A stretch of 6,926 nucleotides of DNA, from assembly GCA_024405065.1 (NCBI GenBank), contig JAKSPF010000064.1, positions 1 through 6,926 on the forward strand, in the 5' to 3' direction. The notes beneath the pieces were generated by a model. That model was not told where the DNA came from, did not search any database, and saw only the letters and a list, made by a program, of their open reading frames with translations. Shown piece after piece: positions 1 through 5,783 of the stretch. The stretch is from Sphaerochaetaceae bacterium (GTDB lineage Bacteria > Spirochaetota > Spirochaetia > Sphaerochaetales > Sphaerochaetaceae). Position numbers and translations under genes: made by a program. Position 1 is the first letter of the stretch. The number at the start of each line of letters is the position of its first letter.

Positions 1-999
1 GTGATACCGCTCGGACCGCTTCACATGCCTGCCAACATAGGCGGCATTGAGGCTGCAAGAAAGGTTATGCCGAATGTTCCGCACGCAATCGTTGTTGATA
101 CCGCTTTCCATCAGACAATGCCGCCGGAAGCATTTATGTATGCACTTCCTTACGAATGGTATGAAAAATACAGTGTAAGAAGGTACGGTTTCCACGGAAC
201 AAGTCATCTTTACTGTTCAAAGAGGGCGGCTCTGTTGCTCGGCAAGGAGAACAAGGACACGAACCTGATAATCTGCCACATAGGAAACGGTGCATCTGTC
301 TGTGCGGTGAAGAACGGTGAGTGTATTGATACTTCAATGGGTCTGACACCTCTTGAGGGTCTTGTGATGGGCTCAAGGTCCGGTGATATGGATCCTGCAA
401 TAATGCCTTACATGATGAAGAATCTGGGAATCAACGATCCTCAGGAAATGGACACCTATCTCAACAAGAAAAGCGGTCTTGTGGGAATCTGCGGAATGAG
501 TGACAGAAGAGATGTTGCCAATGCAGCAAAGGAAGGAAACAGCAAGGCTCAGCTCGGAGTTGATATGGAGTGTCACAGACTCAGAAAGTATGTAGGAGCG
601 TATGCGGCACTTTTAGGCAGGGTGGATGCGGTTGTGTTTACTGCCGGTGTAGGTGAAATGAGTCCTCTGATCAGGCACGGTGCGGTGAGCGGTCTTGATA
701 ACCTCGGTATTAAGCTTGACGAACACAAAAATGACATTTGCATGTGCAGAAATGCGGAATTTGAAATTTCTTCCGATGATTCTCCGGTAAAGATTTTTGT
801 GATTCCGACAGATGAAGAACTTGTGATGACTGAAGATGCCTTTGCTCTTATGAACGGAACTTATGATGTTCATACTAAATTCCATTACACATTTGAAGAG
901 GCTTCTTATGTGAACAAAGGCAGACAGAGAGGTCTTCCCAAAAATCTTGAGAAGTATCCGGAGCTGAAAAAAATCATAGCTCTTCCAAAGAGGAAATAA
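1..999 (+). CDS. ackA: Acetate kinase, 5'-truncated by window edge
   Basis: Acetate kinase converts acetyl phosphate and ADP to acetate and ATP in the cytosol, the last step of the phosphotransacetylase-acetate kinase route. The frame is open from base 1, so the GTG there is an internal codon and the true start lies upstream. The 332 visible residues begin at the family block before 'PLHMPAN', so roughly the first 70-100 residues are missing. Family landmarks, numbered from base 1, are VVDTAFHQTM (31-40, with the catalytic-type Asp33), RYGFHGTSH (61-69), the phosphate-binding CHIGNG (92-97), TSMGLTPLEGLVMGSRSGD (111-129, with Arg126), TAGVGE (214-219) and PTDEEL (269-274). After PTDEEL the usual protein ends within about 15 residues; this one runs about 50 more with a basic end (LPKRK). 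The position after GVGE is Met, where many homologues have Asn. A strong terminator follows 20 nt after the stop. Confidence 0.96.
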   Translation: MIPLGPLHMPANIGGIEAARKVMPNVPHAIVVDTAFHQTMPPEAFMYALPYEWYEKYSVRRYGFHGTSHLYCSKRAALLLGKENKDTNLIICHIGNGASVCAVKNGECIDTSMGLTPLEGLVMGSRSGDMDPAIMPYMMKNLGINDPQEMDTYLNKKSGLVGICGMSDRRDVANAAKEGNSKAQLGVDMECHRLRKYVGAYAALLGRVDAVVFTAGVGEMSPLIRHGAVSGLDNLGIKLDEHKNDICMCRNAEFEISSDDSPVKIFVIPTDEELVMTEDAFALMNGTYDVHTKFHYTFEEASYVNKGRQRGLPKNLEKYPELKKIIALPKRK

Positions 1000-1019
1000 C
1001 GGTTAATCAGTTGATTTTG

Positions 1020-1046
1020 CGGGACTGCTTGACAGTCCCGTTTTTT
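1020..1046 (+). terminator. Rho-independent terminator of ackA
   Basis: A perfect 8-bp GC-rich stem CGGGACTG / CAGTCCCG (1020-1027 and 1033-1040) with a 5-nt loop CTTGA is followed directly by six T (1041-1046). It lies 20 nt after the ackA stop and separates ackA from the azlC transcription unit. Confidence 0.93.
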
Positions 1047-1097
1047 ATGGTTCAGTAGCTTGTTGAGTAATCTGCATGTAAGTGGTATTTTTCAGCC

Positions 1098-1814
1098 ATG
1101 CGCTCGGACAGAAAAGAATTTTTGCGTGGATTCAGGGATGCGTTCCCTGTTTTTGTGAGTTATTTTGCCGTATCAATAGCTCTTGGTATTACGGCAAGAA
1201 ACATAGGTTTTTCACCGGTTGCCGCCGGGTTTATGAGCCTTGTGAATCTTACTTCTGCCGGTCAGGCAGCAGGTTTGAGAATTATGGCAGAGCAGGGGAC
1301 AAGAATAGAGATTGTTCTTTCACAGGTTGCCATAAACCTGCGGTACATGCTGATGAGTGCCGTTCTGGCAACCAGACTTACCGAAAATACAGGAACGGGC
1401 AAACGGATGCTGATGGGGTTCGGTATTACCGATGAGATATTCGGTCTTTCTGCCAAGAATGAGGCATTAAATCCGTTCTATACGGTAGGATGTTTCTGCA
1501 TGGCAACGCCGGGTTGGGTTGCCGGAACGGTACTCGGTGTGGTGATGGGCAATTTACTTCCCGTGAAAATCGTTGAGGCACTTTCCATGGCTCTTTACGG
1601 AATGTTTATATCTCTTGTCTTTTCACCGGCAAAGAAAAATTACATTCTTTTTCCTGTAATTCTTTTTACGATGCTTTCAAGTTACCTGCTTGAGACCTTT
1701 GTTCCGGTTGTATCTTTCGGTATGAGGGTGATTTTTCTTACTTTGGGAATTTCAGCTCTTGCTGCGGTGATTTTCCCAGTGAAAGCAGAAAAGGAGGATG
1801 GCGAGGGTGTCTGA
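1098..1814 (+). CDS. azlC: AzlC family branched-chain amino-acid exporter, large subunit
   Basis: AzlC is the large membrane subunit of a two-component exporter for branched-chain amino acids; AzlD is its small partner. The 238-residue length is typical. Family features: the N-terminal stretch FLRGFRDAFPVFVSYFAV (8-25), NLRYMLMSAVLATRL (80-94), the TDEIFGLS block (111-118), the 'ATPGW' segment (136-140), and repeated hydrophobic spans up to about residue 226, ending in a short charged tail. The ATG at 1098 is the only usual start codon between the in-frame stop at 1068-1070 and the conserved N-terminal block. Its ribosome site is poor (only a 'taagtgg' run about 9 nt upstream). The gene overlaps azlD by 17 nt, which suggests translational coupling. 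No convincing promoter was seen in the 50 nt after the ackA terminator. The family is clear; the actual substrate in this organism is inferred. Confidence 0.94.
   Translation: MRSDRKEFLRGFRDAFPVFVSYFAVSIALGITARNIGFSPVAAGFMSLVNLTSAGQAAGLRIMAEQGTRIEIVLSQVAINLRYMLMSAVLATRLTENTGTGKRMLMGFGITDEIFGLSAKNEALNPFYTVGCFCMATPGWVAGTVLGVVMGNLLPVKIVEALSMALYGMFISLVFSPAKKNYILFPVILFTMLSSYLLETFVPVVSFGMRVIFLTLGISALAAVIFPVKAEKEDGEGV
1791..1797 (+). promoter_or_regulatory. Strong Shine-Dalgarno for azlD, start undecided
   Basis: AAGGAGG lies inside the 3' end of azlC and directly abuts the ATG at 1798 (zero spacing). An in-frame GTG at 1807 has a workable 9-nt spacing. The site is clearly a ribosome binding site, and its position favours GTG 1807 over ATG 1798. 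Confidence 0.75.
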
Positions 1815-2118
1815 TTTTGATATATATGCGGATATACTTCTTATGGCAACGGTAACTTATCTTATCAGGGTAATTCCTCTTTTGTTTATAAAAAAGCCGA
1901 TTACAAACAGGTTTATAAAATCTTTTCTTTACTATGCTCCGTATGTGACTTTATCCGTAATGCTGTTTCCCGGTGTTCTTTATGCAACCGGCAACACATT
2001 CACTGCAGTCTGCGGTGCCGCGTTCGCCTTTATCTGTTCTTTTATGAGTGACAATTATGCCCTTGCTTCTCTGGGAAGTATTGTTGCTGTTTTCCTTGCT
2101 CAGTTGATTTCACGTTGA
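1798..2118 (+). CDS. azlD: AzlD family branched-chain amino-acid exporter, small subunit
   Basis: AzlD is the small hydrophobic partner of AzlC in branched-chain amino-acid export across the inner membrane. The product is 106 residues, normal for the family. It has the hallmark 'VTYLIRVIPLLF' (19-30), a basic loop, 'FLYYAPYVTLSVMLFPGVLY' (43-62, the conserved Y-A-P followed by a membrane span), and two further hydrophobic spans at about 67-82 and 88-104. The gene overlaps azlC by 17 nt in a different frame. The start is uncertain: ATG 1798 touches its Shine-Dalgarno, and GTG 1807 (103 residues) is better spaced and loses only three non-conserved residues. The cysS start follows 32 nt after the stop, with no terminator between them. 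Confidence 0.9.
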   Translation: MARVSDFDIYADILLMATVTYLIRVIPLLFIKKPITNRFIKSFLYYAPYVTLSVMLFPGVLYATGNTFTAVCGAAFAFICSFMSDNYALASLGSIVAVFLAQLISR

Positions 2119-2140
2119 TTATTGGATATATTCTGAAAGC

Positions 2141-2144
2141 GGAG
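2141..2144 (+). promoter_or_regulatory. Shine-Dalgarno deciding the cysS start
   Basis: GGAG is followed by a 6-nt spacer and ATG at 2151. The frame is open further upstream to a TTG at 2115, but that codon sits on the azlD stop and has no ribosome site. The site supports ATG 2151. Confidence 0.8.
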
Positions 2145-2150
2145 TCAAAT

Positions 2151-3554
2151 ATGAAAGTTTGTCTTTTTAACACAATGAGCCGTAAGATTGAGGAATTTAA
2201 GCCGATAAGCAGGGATGTTGTCGGAATGTACGGATGCGGTCCTACAGTCTATAACTACGCGCATATCGGTAATCTGAGAACTTATATTTTTGAGGATATT
2301 CTGAAAAGAATGCTTACTCACGCAGGATACAAAGTTCGTCACGTCATGAATATTACCGATGTGGGACACCTTACGGGAGACGGAGACGACGGAGAGGATA
2401 AACTTGAGAAGTCTGCAAGGGAAAGCGGTAAATCGGTTTGGGATATTGCAAAGTTCTACACGGATGCTTTTTTCAGGGATTATGATTCACTGAACATAAT
2501 CAGACCTGATGTAATCTGTCCGGCAACACAGCACATTCCTCAGATGATTGCCTTGATAAAGCGTCTGGAAGAAGGGGGGCACACTTACGTTGCAGGGGGT
2601 AATGTTTACTTTTCAATAGACACTTTTCCCGATTACGGAAAACTTGCCCGTCTGAAACTTGATGAACTTCAGAGCGGAGCAAGAATTGATGTGGATTCCA
2701 ACAAGCGTAACCCTAAGGATTTTGTTCTGTGGTTTACAAAGAGTAAGTTCGGTGAACAGGCTATGATGTGGGATTCTCCGTGGGGCAGAGGATATCCGGG
2801 TTGGCATATTGAATGTTCTGCAATGAGTATGCATTACCTTGGAGAGCAGTTTGACATTCACTGCGGCGGAATAGATGCTATTCCGGTTCATCATACAAAT
2901 GAGATTGCCCAAAGTGAGGCCGCAACAGGGAAAAAATGGGTAAACTACTGGATGCACGGTGAATTTCTGCTTACGGAAAAAGGCAAGATGAGCAAAAGTT
3001 CCGGGGAGTTTCTCACCCTTCAGGTTTTAAGAGACAGGGGATTTGACCCTCTTGATTACAGATATTTCTGTTTGGGAGCACATTACAGAACGCAGTTGCA
3101 GTTCTCGTTTGAGGGCTTGACCGGAGCAAGAAACGCAAGGCTCAACCTTGCGGAAAGAGTTTCTTCTTTGGGTGAATTCAAACCGGTAGAACTTTCACCT
3201 GCGGCAAAGGCTTATACGGATGACTTTGACGGTTTTGTCTGTGATGATCTTTCAATGTCACGTGCCCTCTCTGTTTTGTGGGGACTTTTGAAGGACGGAA
3301 GTATTCCCGATTCTGAAAAATTGTCCGCAGTCAGATATATGGATGAGGTTTTGGGACTTGAACTTGACAAGGTCAAATCTGTTGCCGATTCCGGATCCGG
3401 ACTTTCTGCGGAATTGTCTGATCTTCTTGAAAAGAGGGCAAAAGCCAAAGCGGAAAAGGATTGGGCTACCGCAGATATGATAAGAAACAAAATTGACGCT
3501 CTGGGGTTCTTTGTGAAAGATACTCCGGACGGTCCTGTTGTCGTAAAAAAATAA
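2151..3554 (+). CDS. cysS: Cysteinyl-tRNA synthetase
   Basis: This class I aminoacyl-tRNA synthetase joins cysteine to tRNA-Cys using ATP. From ATG 2151 the product is 467 residues, the normal family length. The nucleotide-binding HIGH motif appears as HIGN (38-41) and the second signature as KMSKS (279-283). The zinc ligands that select the cysteine thiol are all present: Cys29 in MYGCGPTVY, Cys222 in GWHIECSAMS, and His247 and Glu251 in the PVHHTNEIAQ segment. A C-terminal helical region (about 330-467) contains the typical EKRAKAKAEKDWATADMIR...GFFVKDTPDG end. It has no missing catalytic residue and looks fully functional. It sits between azlD (32 nt upstream) and the ECF sigma gene (23 nt downstream), apparently co-transcribed. 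I see no T-box or leader in the upstream gap, which is too short for one. Confidence 0.98.
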   Translation: MKVCLFNTMSRKIEEFKPISRDVVGMYGCGPTVYNYAHIGNLRTYIFEDILKRMLTHAGYKVRHVMNITDVGHLTGDGDDGEDKLEKSARESGKSVWDIAKFYTDAFFRDYDSLNIIRPDVICPATQHIPQMIALIKRLEEGGHTYVAGGNVYFSIDTFPDYGKLARLKLDELQSGARIDVDSNKRNPKDFVLWFTKSKFGEQAMMWDSPWGRGYPGWHIECSAMSMHYLGEQFDIHCGGIDAIPVHHTNEIAQSEAATGKKWVNYWMHGEFLLTEKGKMSKSSGEFLTLQVLRDRGFDPLDYRYFCLGAHYRTQLQFSFEGLTGARNARLNLAERVSSLGEFKPVELSPAAKAYTDDFDGFVCDDLSMSRALSVLWGLLKDGSIPDSEKLSAVRYMDEVLGLELDKVKSVADSGSGLSAELSDLLEKRAKAKAEKDWATADMIRNKIDALGFFVKDTPDGPVVVKK

Positions 3555-3557
3555 ATT

Positions 3558-3568
3558 GTAACCGTTAC
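3558..3568 (+). repeat. Small dyad before the ECF sigma gene, possible operator
   Basis: GTAAC-C-GTTAC is a perfect 5-bp inverted repeat around one base in the 23-nt cysS-sigma gap. It overlaps a second dyad, CCGT-T-ACGG (3562-3570), and abuts the Shine-Dalgarno (GGGAG, 3569-3573). It could be a protein-binding site or an RNA fold near the ribosome site. It is too short to be certain. Confidence 0.3.
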
Positions 3569-3577
3569 GGGAGAAGA

Positions 3578-4120
3578 TTGTTAAAGCTTATGGAAATAAG
3601 AAGTGGTGATGATGCCGTTTTCAGACAGGTGTACAAACAGGTATTTCCGCTTGTGATGAGAGTTGCCTATCACGTGACTTTCAATGCGGATATTGCAGAG
3701 GATATCTGTCAGGATGCGTTCATCAGGTTCTATGACAAGGACATGACGTTTCCGTCTTTGGATGATGCCAAGTTCTGGTTGATCAGGGTTGTGAAAAATC
3801 TTGCTATCAATCATGTCAAAAGGAAGGCAAATGAGGTTGCCAAAATGGAAAAAATCGGTAGGACGCCTACGGATAATCCTTTCGGTGACGGTGCCAGAGA
3901 GCTGCTTCTTAATGAATCAAAGGTTGCTGTAAGACGTGCAGTTGCGCAGCTTCCTGAGATTTACAGAACTGCGATTGTTCTGAGAGAATATGCGGATCTT
4001 GATTATCAGCAGATTGCCAAGGTTCTCAAAATCTCTGAGAGCAATGTTAAAGTCAGGGTACACCGTGCAAGAAAAGAACTTGAGGTGATACTCGGACGGG
4101 AGGACGTGAATGTGCCTTGA
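3578..4120 (+). CDS. ECF-type RNA polymerase sigma factor (sigma-70 family)
   Basis: This is an alternative sigma factor that directs RNA polymerase to a small regulon when released from its anti-sigma factor. The 180 residues hold only the sigma2 and sigma4 domains, as in ECF (group 4) factors. Sigma2 spans about 15-85, with AEDICQDAFIRFYDK (40-54) as region 2.2 and FWLIRVVKNLAINHVKR (66-82) as region 2.3-2.4. Sigma4 spans about 118-172, with LPEIYRTAIVLREYADLDYQ (125-144) and the helix-turn-helix IAKVLKISESNVKVRVHRARKEL. The start TTG 3578 has GGGAG four bases upstream; the in-frame ATG 3590 has no ribosome site and would cost only four residues. The gene overlaps the anti-sigma gene by 11 nt, the standard arrangement of a sigma/anti-sigma pair. 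The subgroup and the regulon cannot be read from sequence. Confidence 0.95.
   Translation: MLKLMEIRSGDDAVFRQVYKQVFPLVMRVAYHVTFNADIAEDICQDAFIRFYDKDMTFPSLDDAKFWLIRVVKNLAINHVKRKANEVAKMEKIGRTPTDNPFGDGARELLLNESKVAVRRAVAQLPEIYRTAIVLREYADLDYQQIAKVLKISESNVKVRVHRARKELEVILGREDVNVP
4098..4103 (+). promoter_or_regulatory. Shine-Dalgarno of anti-sigma gene
   Basis: GGGAGG with a 6-nt spacer to ATG 4110 lies inside the sigma gene. It supports the 11-nt overlapping start and translational coupling, which keeps sigma and anti-sigma levels matched. Confidence 0.8.
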
Positions 4121-4670
4121 TGATCAGATTCTCAATACCTATATTGACGGAGAACTCGCTCAGCCGTGGAAATCCCGCGTGGAGAATCATCTTTCAACGT
4201 GTAGCGGGTGTCGTATGAGACTCAACAGTCTGAAAAATATCAGTGATGATATTAAAAATTCGGTGCTTTCCGATGAAGAAATCAGACCGAGACAGGAACG
4301 TGTACTTGCAATGCTTGAAAAGAACTGTCTGGGAAAGAAGAAAAAGTTTTCACTGTTCAGAAGACAACTCCGTTTTTCCGTAGGTCAGCTTGCCGGAGCC
4401 GCTGCGGCTTTTGTGATTGTGTTTGCCGGAGCTATTGCGTTTACGTCAGGCAGAGCTGATCAGATTATTCCTGCTCCGGAGACGGAAACGGATATAGATA
4501 TTGCCAATATCATGCCTGTACGTGCAGTGGACAGCCCGCAGAGAGGACTTGACACTTTCACTTTGGATGAAATTCTTAAAAATCTTGATGCCAGAGGTTA
4601 TGATGTTGATGTAAAGCTCAAAAGTATCAAGCCTGTGGAATTTACGGAAACTGAGGTGCTGACAAACTGA
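4110..4670 (+). CDS. Membrane anti-sigma factor with zf-HC2 zinc finger
   Basis: The product probably binds and holds the ECF sigma factor encoded immediately upstream at the inner membrane. Of 186 residues, the N-terminal 1-45 form a zinc-binding anti-sigma domain with the H-x3-C-x2-C motif (His27, Cys31, Cys34, in HLSTCSGC). A basic linker (75-88, KKKK and RRQLR) is followed by one membrane span at about 91-111, rich in Ala, Val and Phe. The remaining roughly 75 residues would be periplasmic; they are acidic at first (ETETDIDI), contain a predicted helix DEILKNLDARGYDVDVKLKS and match nothing I recognise, so this is the likely sensor part. It is convergent with era, 67 nt between stops. The frame continues in coding-like fashion after the TGA (see separate entry), so the C-terminus may be truncated or read through. 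The role follows from domain and context; the signal is unknown. Confidence 0.92.
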   Translation: MCLDDQILNTYIDGELAQPWKSRVENHLSTCSGCRMRLNSLKNISDDIKNSVLSDEEIRPRQERVLAMLEKNCLGKKKKFSLFRRQLRFSVGQLAGAAAAFVIVFAGAIAFTSGRADQIIPAPETETDIDIANIMPVRAVDSPQRGLDTFTLDEILKNLDARGYDVDVKLKSIKPVEFTETEVLTN

Positions 4671-4763
4671 GGAGCCGATTGTAAAACTTCAGAGGAACTT
4701 CCGGTTTACGGAGACGGAACAGAGCCGGTTCGCCCGGTTATGAGTTTTGAAAGCTGCTCTTGA
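4671..4763 (+). other. In-frame, coding-like extension after the anti-sigma stop
   Basis: After the TGA at 4668-4670 the anti-sigma frame stays open to a TGA at 4761-4763, giving 30 sense codons. The part beginning CKTSEELPVYGDGTEPV reads like real protein and uses codons common in the neighbouring genes (gaa, gag, ctt, ccg, gtt, gga). It contains no start codon before ATG 4740, so it could only be translated as a continuation of the anti-sigma protein. Its last 26 nt overlap the 3' end of era. Openness over 30 codons is not rare by chance (about one in four), so this could also be coincidence or a relic of a longer gene. Confidence 0.3.
4723..4739 (+). terminator. Weak hairpin between convergent anti-sigma and era
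   Basis: AGCCGG (4723-4728), loop TTCGC, CCGGTT (4734-4739) forms a 6-bp stem with one G-U pair when read on the + strand. It overlaps the era stop codon. No T-tract follows in either direction, so it is a poor intrinsic terminator; it may only slow polymerase or protect mRNA 3' ends. Confidence 0.25.
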
Positions 4764-5637
4764 ATATTTTTGAAAGAGTTATGCTGTCGGTTTTCCACTT
4801 TGCATCAACTCTGACCCTGAGATCAACATAAATTACTGAATCGGGAAATACCGATTTGAGTTCCTTGAATGTTGCAACACGTATTGATTTGACAGTTGCC
4901 CCGCCTTTGCCTACAAGAATCGCTTTTTGAGATTCACGTTCAACAATTATGAAAGCACGTATCCAGACACGGTTTTTTTCTTCATTGTATTCAAGGTCTG
5001 CAATATCAACCCGGATTGAATGCGGAATCTCATCTCTTACACAGTTGATTGCTTTTTCACGTATTATTTCCGAGATTCTGAATTCAAGGTTCTGATCAGT
5101 CCGGGCGGATTCATCATACAGAAGTTCACCGTCAGGTGCCTTTGAAAAAAGCTCAATGAGAAGTTCGTCTATTCCGTCATCATCTGCTGCTGAAATATCA
5201 AATACGGCTCTTCCCGGAACGTGAAGCCGGAGATAACTGTGAGCGTCTTCAAGTTGTTGTGAAGACAGTATGTCTTTTTTGTTTACGGCACATACAACCG
5301 GAACTGAAAGACCGCTCAGCATGAAGGATATTGCATCTTCTTCCTCACCGGCTTTTCTTGTTGCATCAATTACATAAATAACTGCGTCACAATCTTCAAG
5401 TGATGAAACGGCAATTTCCTGCATACGCCTGTTGAAATCTTTTTCAGATATGTGCCATCCCGGGGTATCCGTGAAAATCAGTTGTCCGCGCTGATCTGTG
5501 TATATGCCGCGTATGGCATTTCTGGTAGTCTGCGGAACAGGTGATGTGATTGAGATTTTGCTTTCACAGATTGTGTTTATCAATGTGGATTTTCCGGAGG
5601 ACGGTCTGCCGATTATTGCAACGGATGCGCATTTCAT
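4738..5637 (-). CDS. era: GTPase Era (KH-domain, 30S ribosome maturation)
   Basis: Era is a GTPase that binds 16S rRNA near its 3' end and checks late 30S subunit assembly. The 299-residue length is typical. GTPase motifs in order: G1 GRPSSGKS (10-17), G2 region PQTTRN (35-40), G3 DTPG (57-60), G4 NKKD (119-122) and G5 SA (149-150). The C-terminal KH domain carries VGKGGATVKSI (242-252) and ends with the family's DLRVRVDAKWKTD block (272-284). The Ser-Ser before GKS, where most Era proteins have Asn-Val, fits what I recall of spirochaetal Era proteins. ATG 5637 is preceded by an in-frame stop four codons upstream and has no good Shine-Dalgarno; a possible -10 box six bases upstream suggests a leaderless message. 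It is divergent from the DUF4349 gene and convergent with the anti-sigma gene. Confidence 0.97.
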   Translation of the reverse strand: MKCASVAIIGRPSSGKSTLINTICESKISITSPVPQTTRNAIRGIYTDQRGQLIFTDTPGWHISEKDFNRRMQEIAVSSLEDCDAVIYVIDATRKAGEEEDAISFMLSGLSVPVVCAVNKKDILSSQQLEDAHSYLRLHVPGRAVFDISAADDDGIDELLIELFSKAPDGELLYDESARTDQNLEFRISEIIREKAINCVRDEIPHSIRVDIADLEYNEEKNRVWIRAFIIVERESQKAILVGKGGATVKSIRVATFKELKSVFPDSVIYVDLRVRVDAKWKTDSITLSKIFKSSFQNS

Positions 5638-5643
5638 AAATCC

Positions 5644-5672
5644 ATTCTACAATTTTTCAGTGATTTTGTCTG
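5644..5672 (-). promoter_or_regulatory. Candidate era promoter, possibly leaderless
   Basis: Read on the - strand, CAGACA (5667-5672, 4 of 6 to TTGACA), a 17-nt spacer and TAGAAT (5644-5649, 5 of 6 to TATAAT) end six bases before the era ATG. Transcription would start at or next to the A of the ATG. The only nearby purine-rich run is a weak 'gga', which agrees with translation without a Shine-Dalgarno. Confidence 0.4.
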
Positions 5673-5728
5673 TGTTTCCCGGACATTTTTGCGGGCAAGG
5701 TAATTCTTATGGGCGATCCGGTACTGTA

Positions 5729-5757
5729 TTGAACAGATTTATTTTAACGACGATAAT
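5729..5757 (+). promoter_or_regulatory. Candidate promoter of the DUF4349 lipoprotein gene
   Basis: TTGAAC (5729-5734, 4 of 6 to TTGACA), a 17-nt spacer and GATAAT (5752-5757, 5 of 6 to TATAAT) precede the ATG at 5784. Transcription would start near 5764, leaving a leader of about 20 nt that contains the Shine-Dalgarno. The same bases read as TGAAC (5730-5734), 16 nt, CGATAA (5751-5756), which resembles ECF-type promoters. Confidence 0.5.
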
Positions 5758-5771
5758 TACCGGTGATGTAC

Positions 5772-5776
5772 GGAGG
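5772..5776 (+). promoter_or_regulatory. Shine-Dalgarno deciding the DUF4349 start
   Basis: GGAGG with a 7-nt spacer leads to ATG 5784. Upstream in-frame GTG 5763 and ATG 5766 lie before this site and would place the ribosome site inside the gene, so 5784 is preferred. The resulting N-terminus is also a clean lipoprotein signal peptide. Confidence 0.85.
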
Positions 5777-5783
5777 TACTGTT

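Noticed and set aside
134..885. Several - strand open frames inside ackA, and similar ones in cysS and the sigma gene.
   Set aside because: They are antisense to well-supported genes, lack ribosome sites and resemble no protein family.
1029..1057. Perfect TTGACA (-35 consensus) at 1029-1034 as promoter for azlC.
   Set aside because: It lies in the loop and stem of the ackA terminator, and no -10-like hexamer occurs 16-18 nt downstream (bases there read around tcagta).
1082..1435. A 117-codon + frame overlapping azlC.
   Set aside because: Its product is Cys/Arg-rich nonsense and the azlC frame over the same bases has clear family motifs.
2115..2150. TTG 2115 as the start of cysS (12 extra residues).
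   Set aside because: It overlaps the azlD stop, has no ribosome site, and ATG 2151 has GGAG at 6-nt spacing and gives the normal N-terminus.
4694..4722. GGAACTT (4694-4700), a match to some ECF -35 elements.
   Set aside because: No ECF-like -10 follows at 15-19 nt and it would transcribe only into the 3' end of era in antisense.
4724..4740. GGTTCGCCC resembling a tRNA T-loop.
   Set aside because: The flanking 5-bp T stem does not pair correctly and no acceptor, D or anticodon arm fits upstream.
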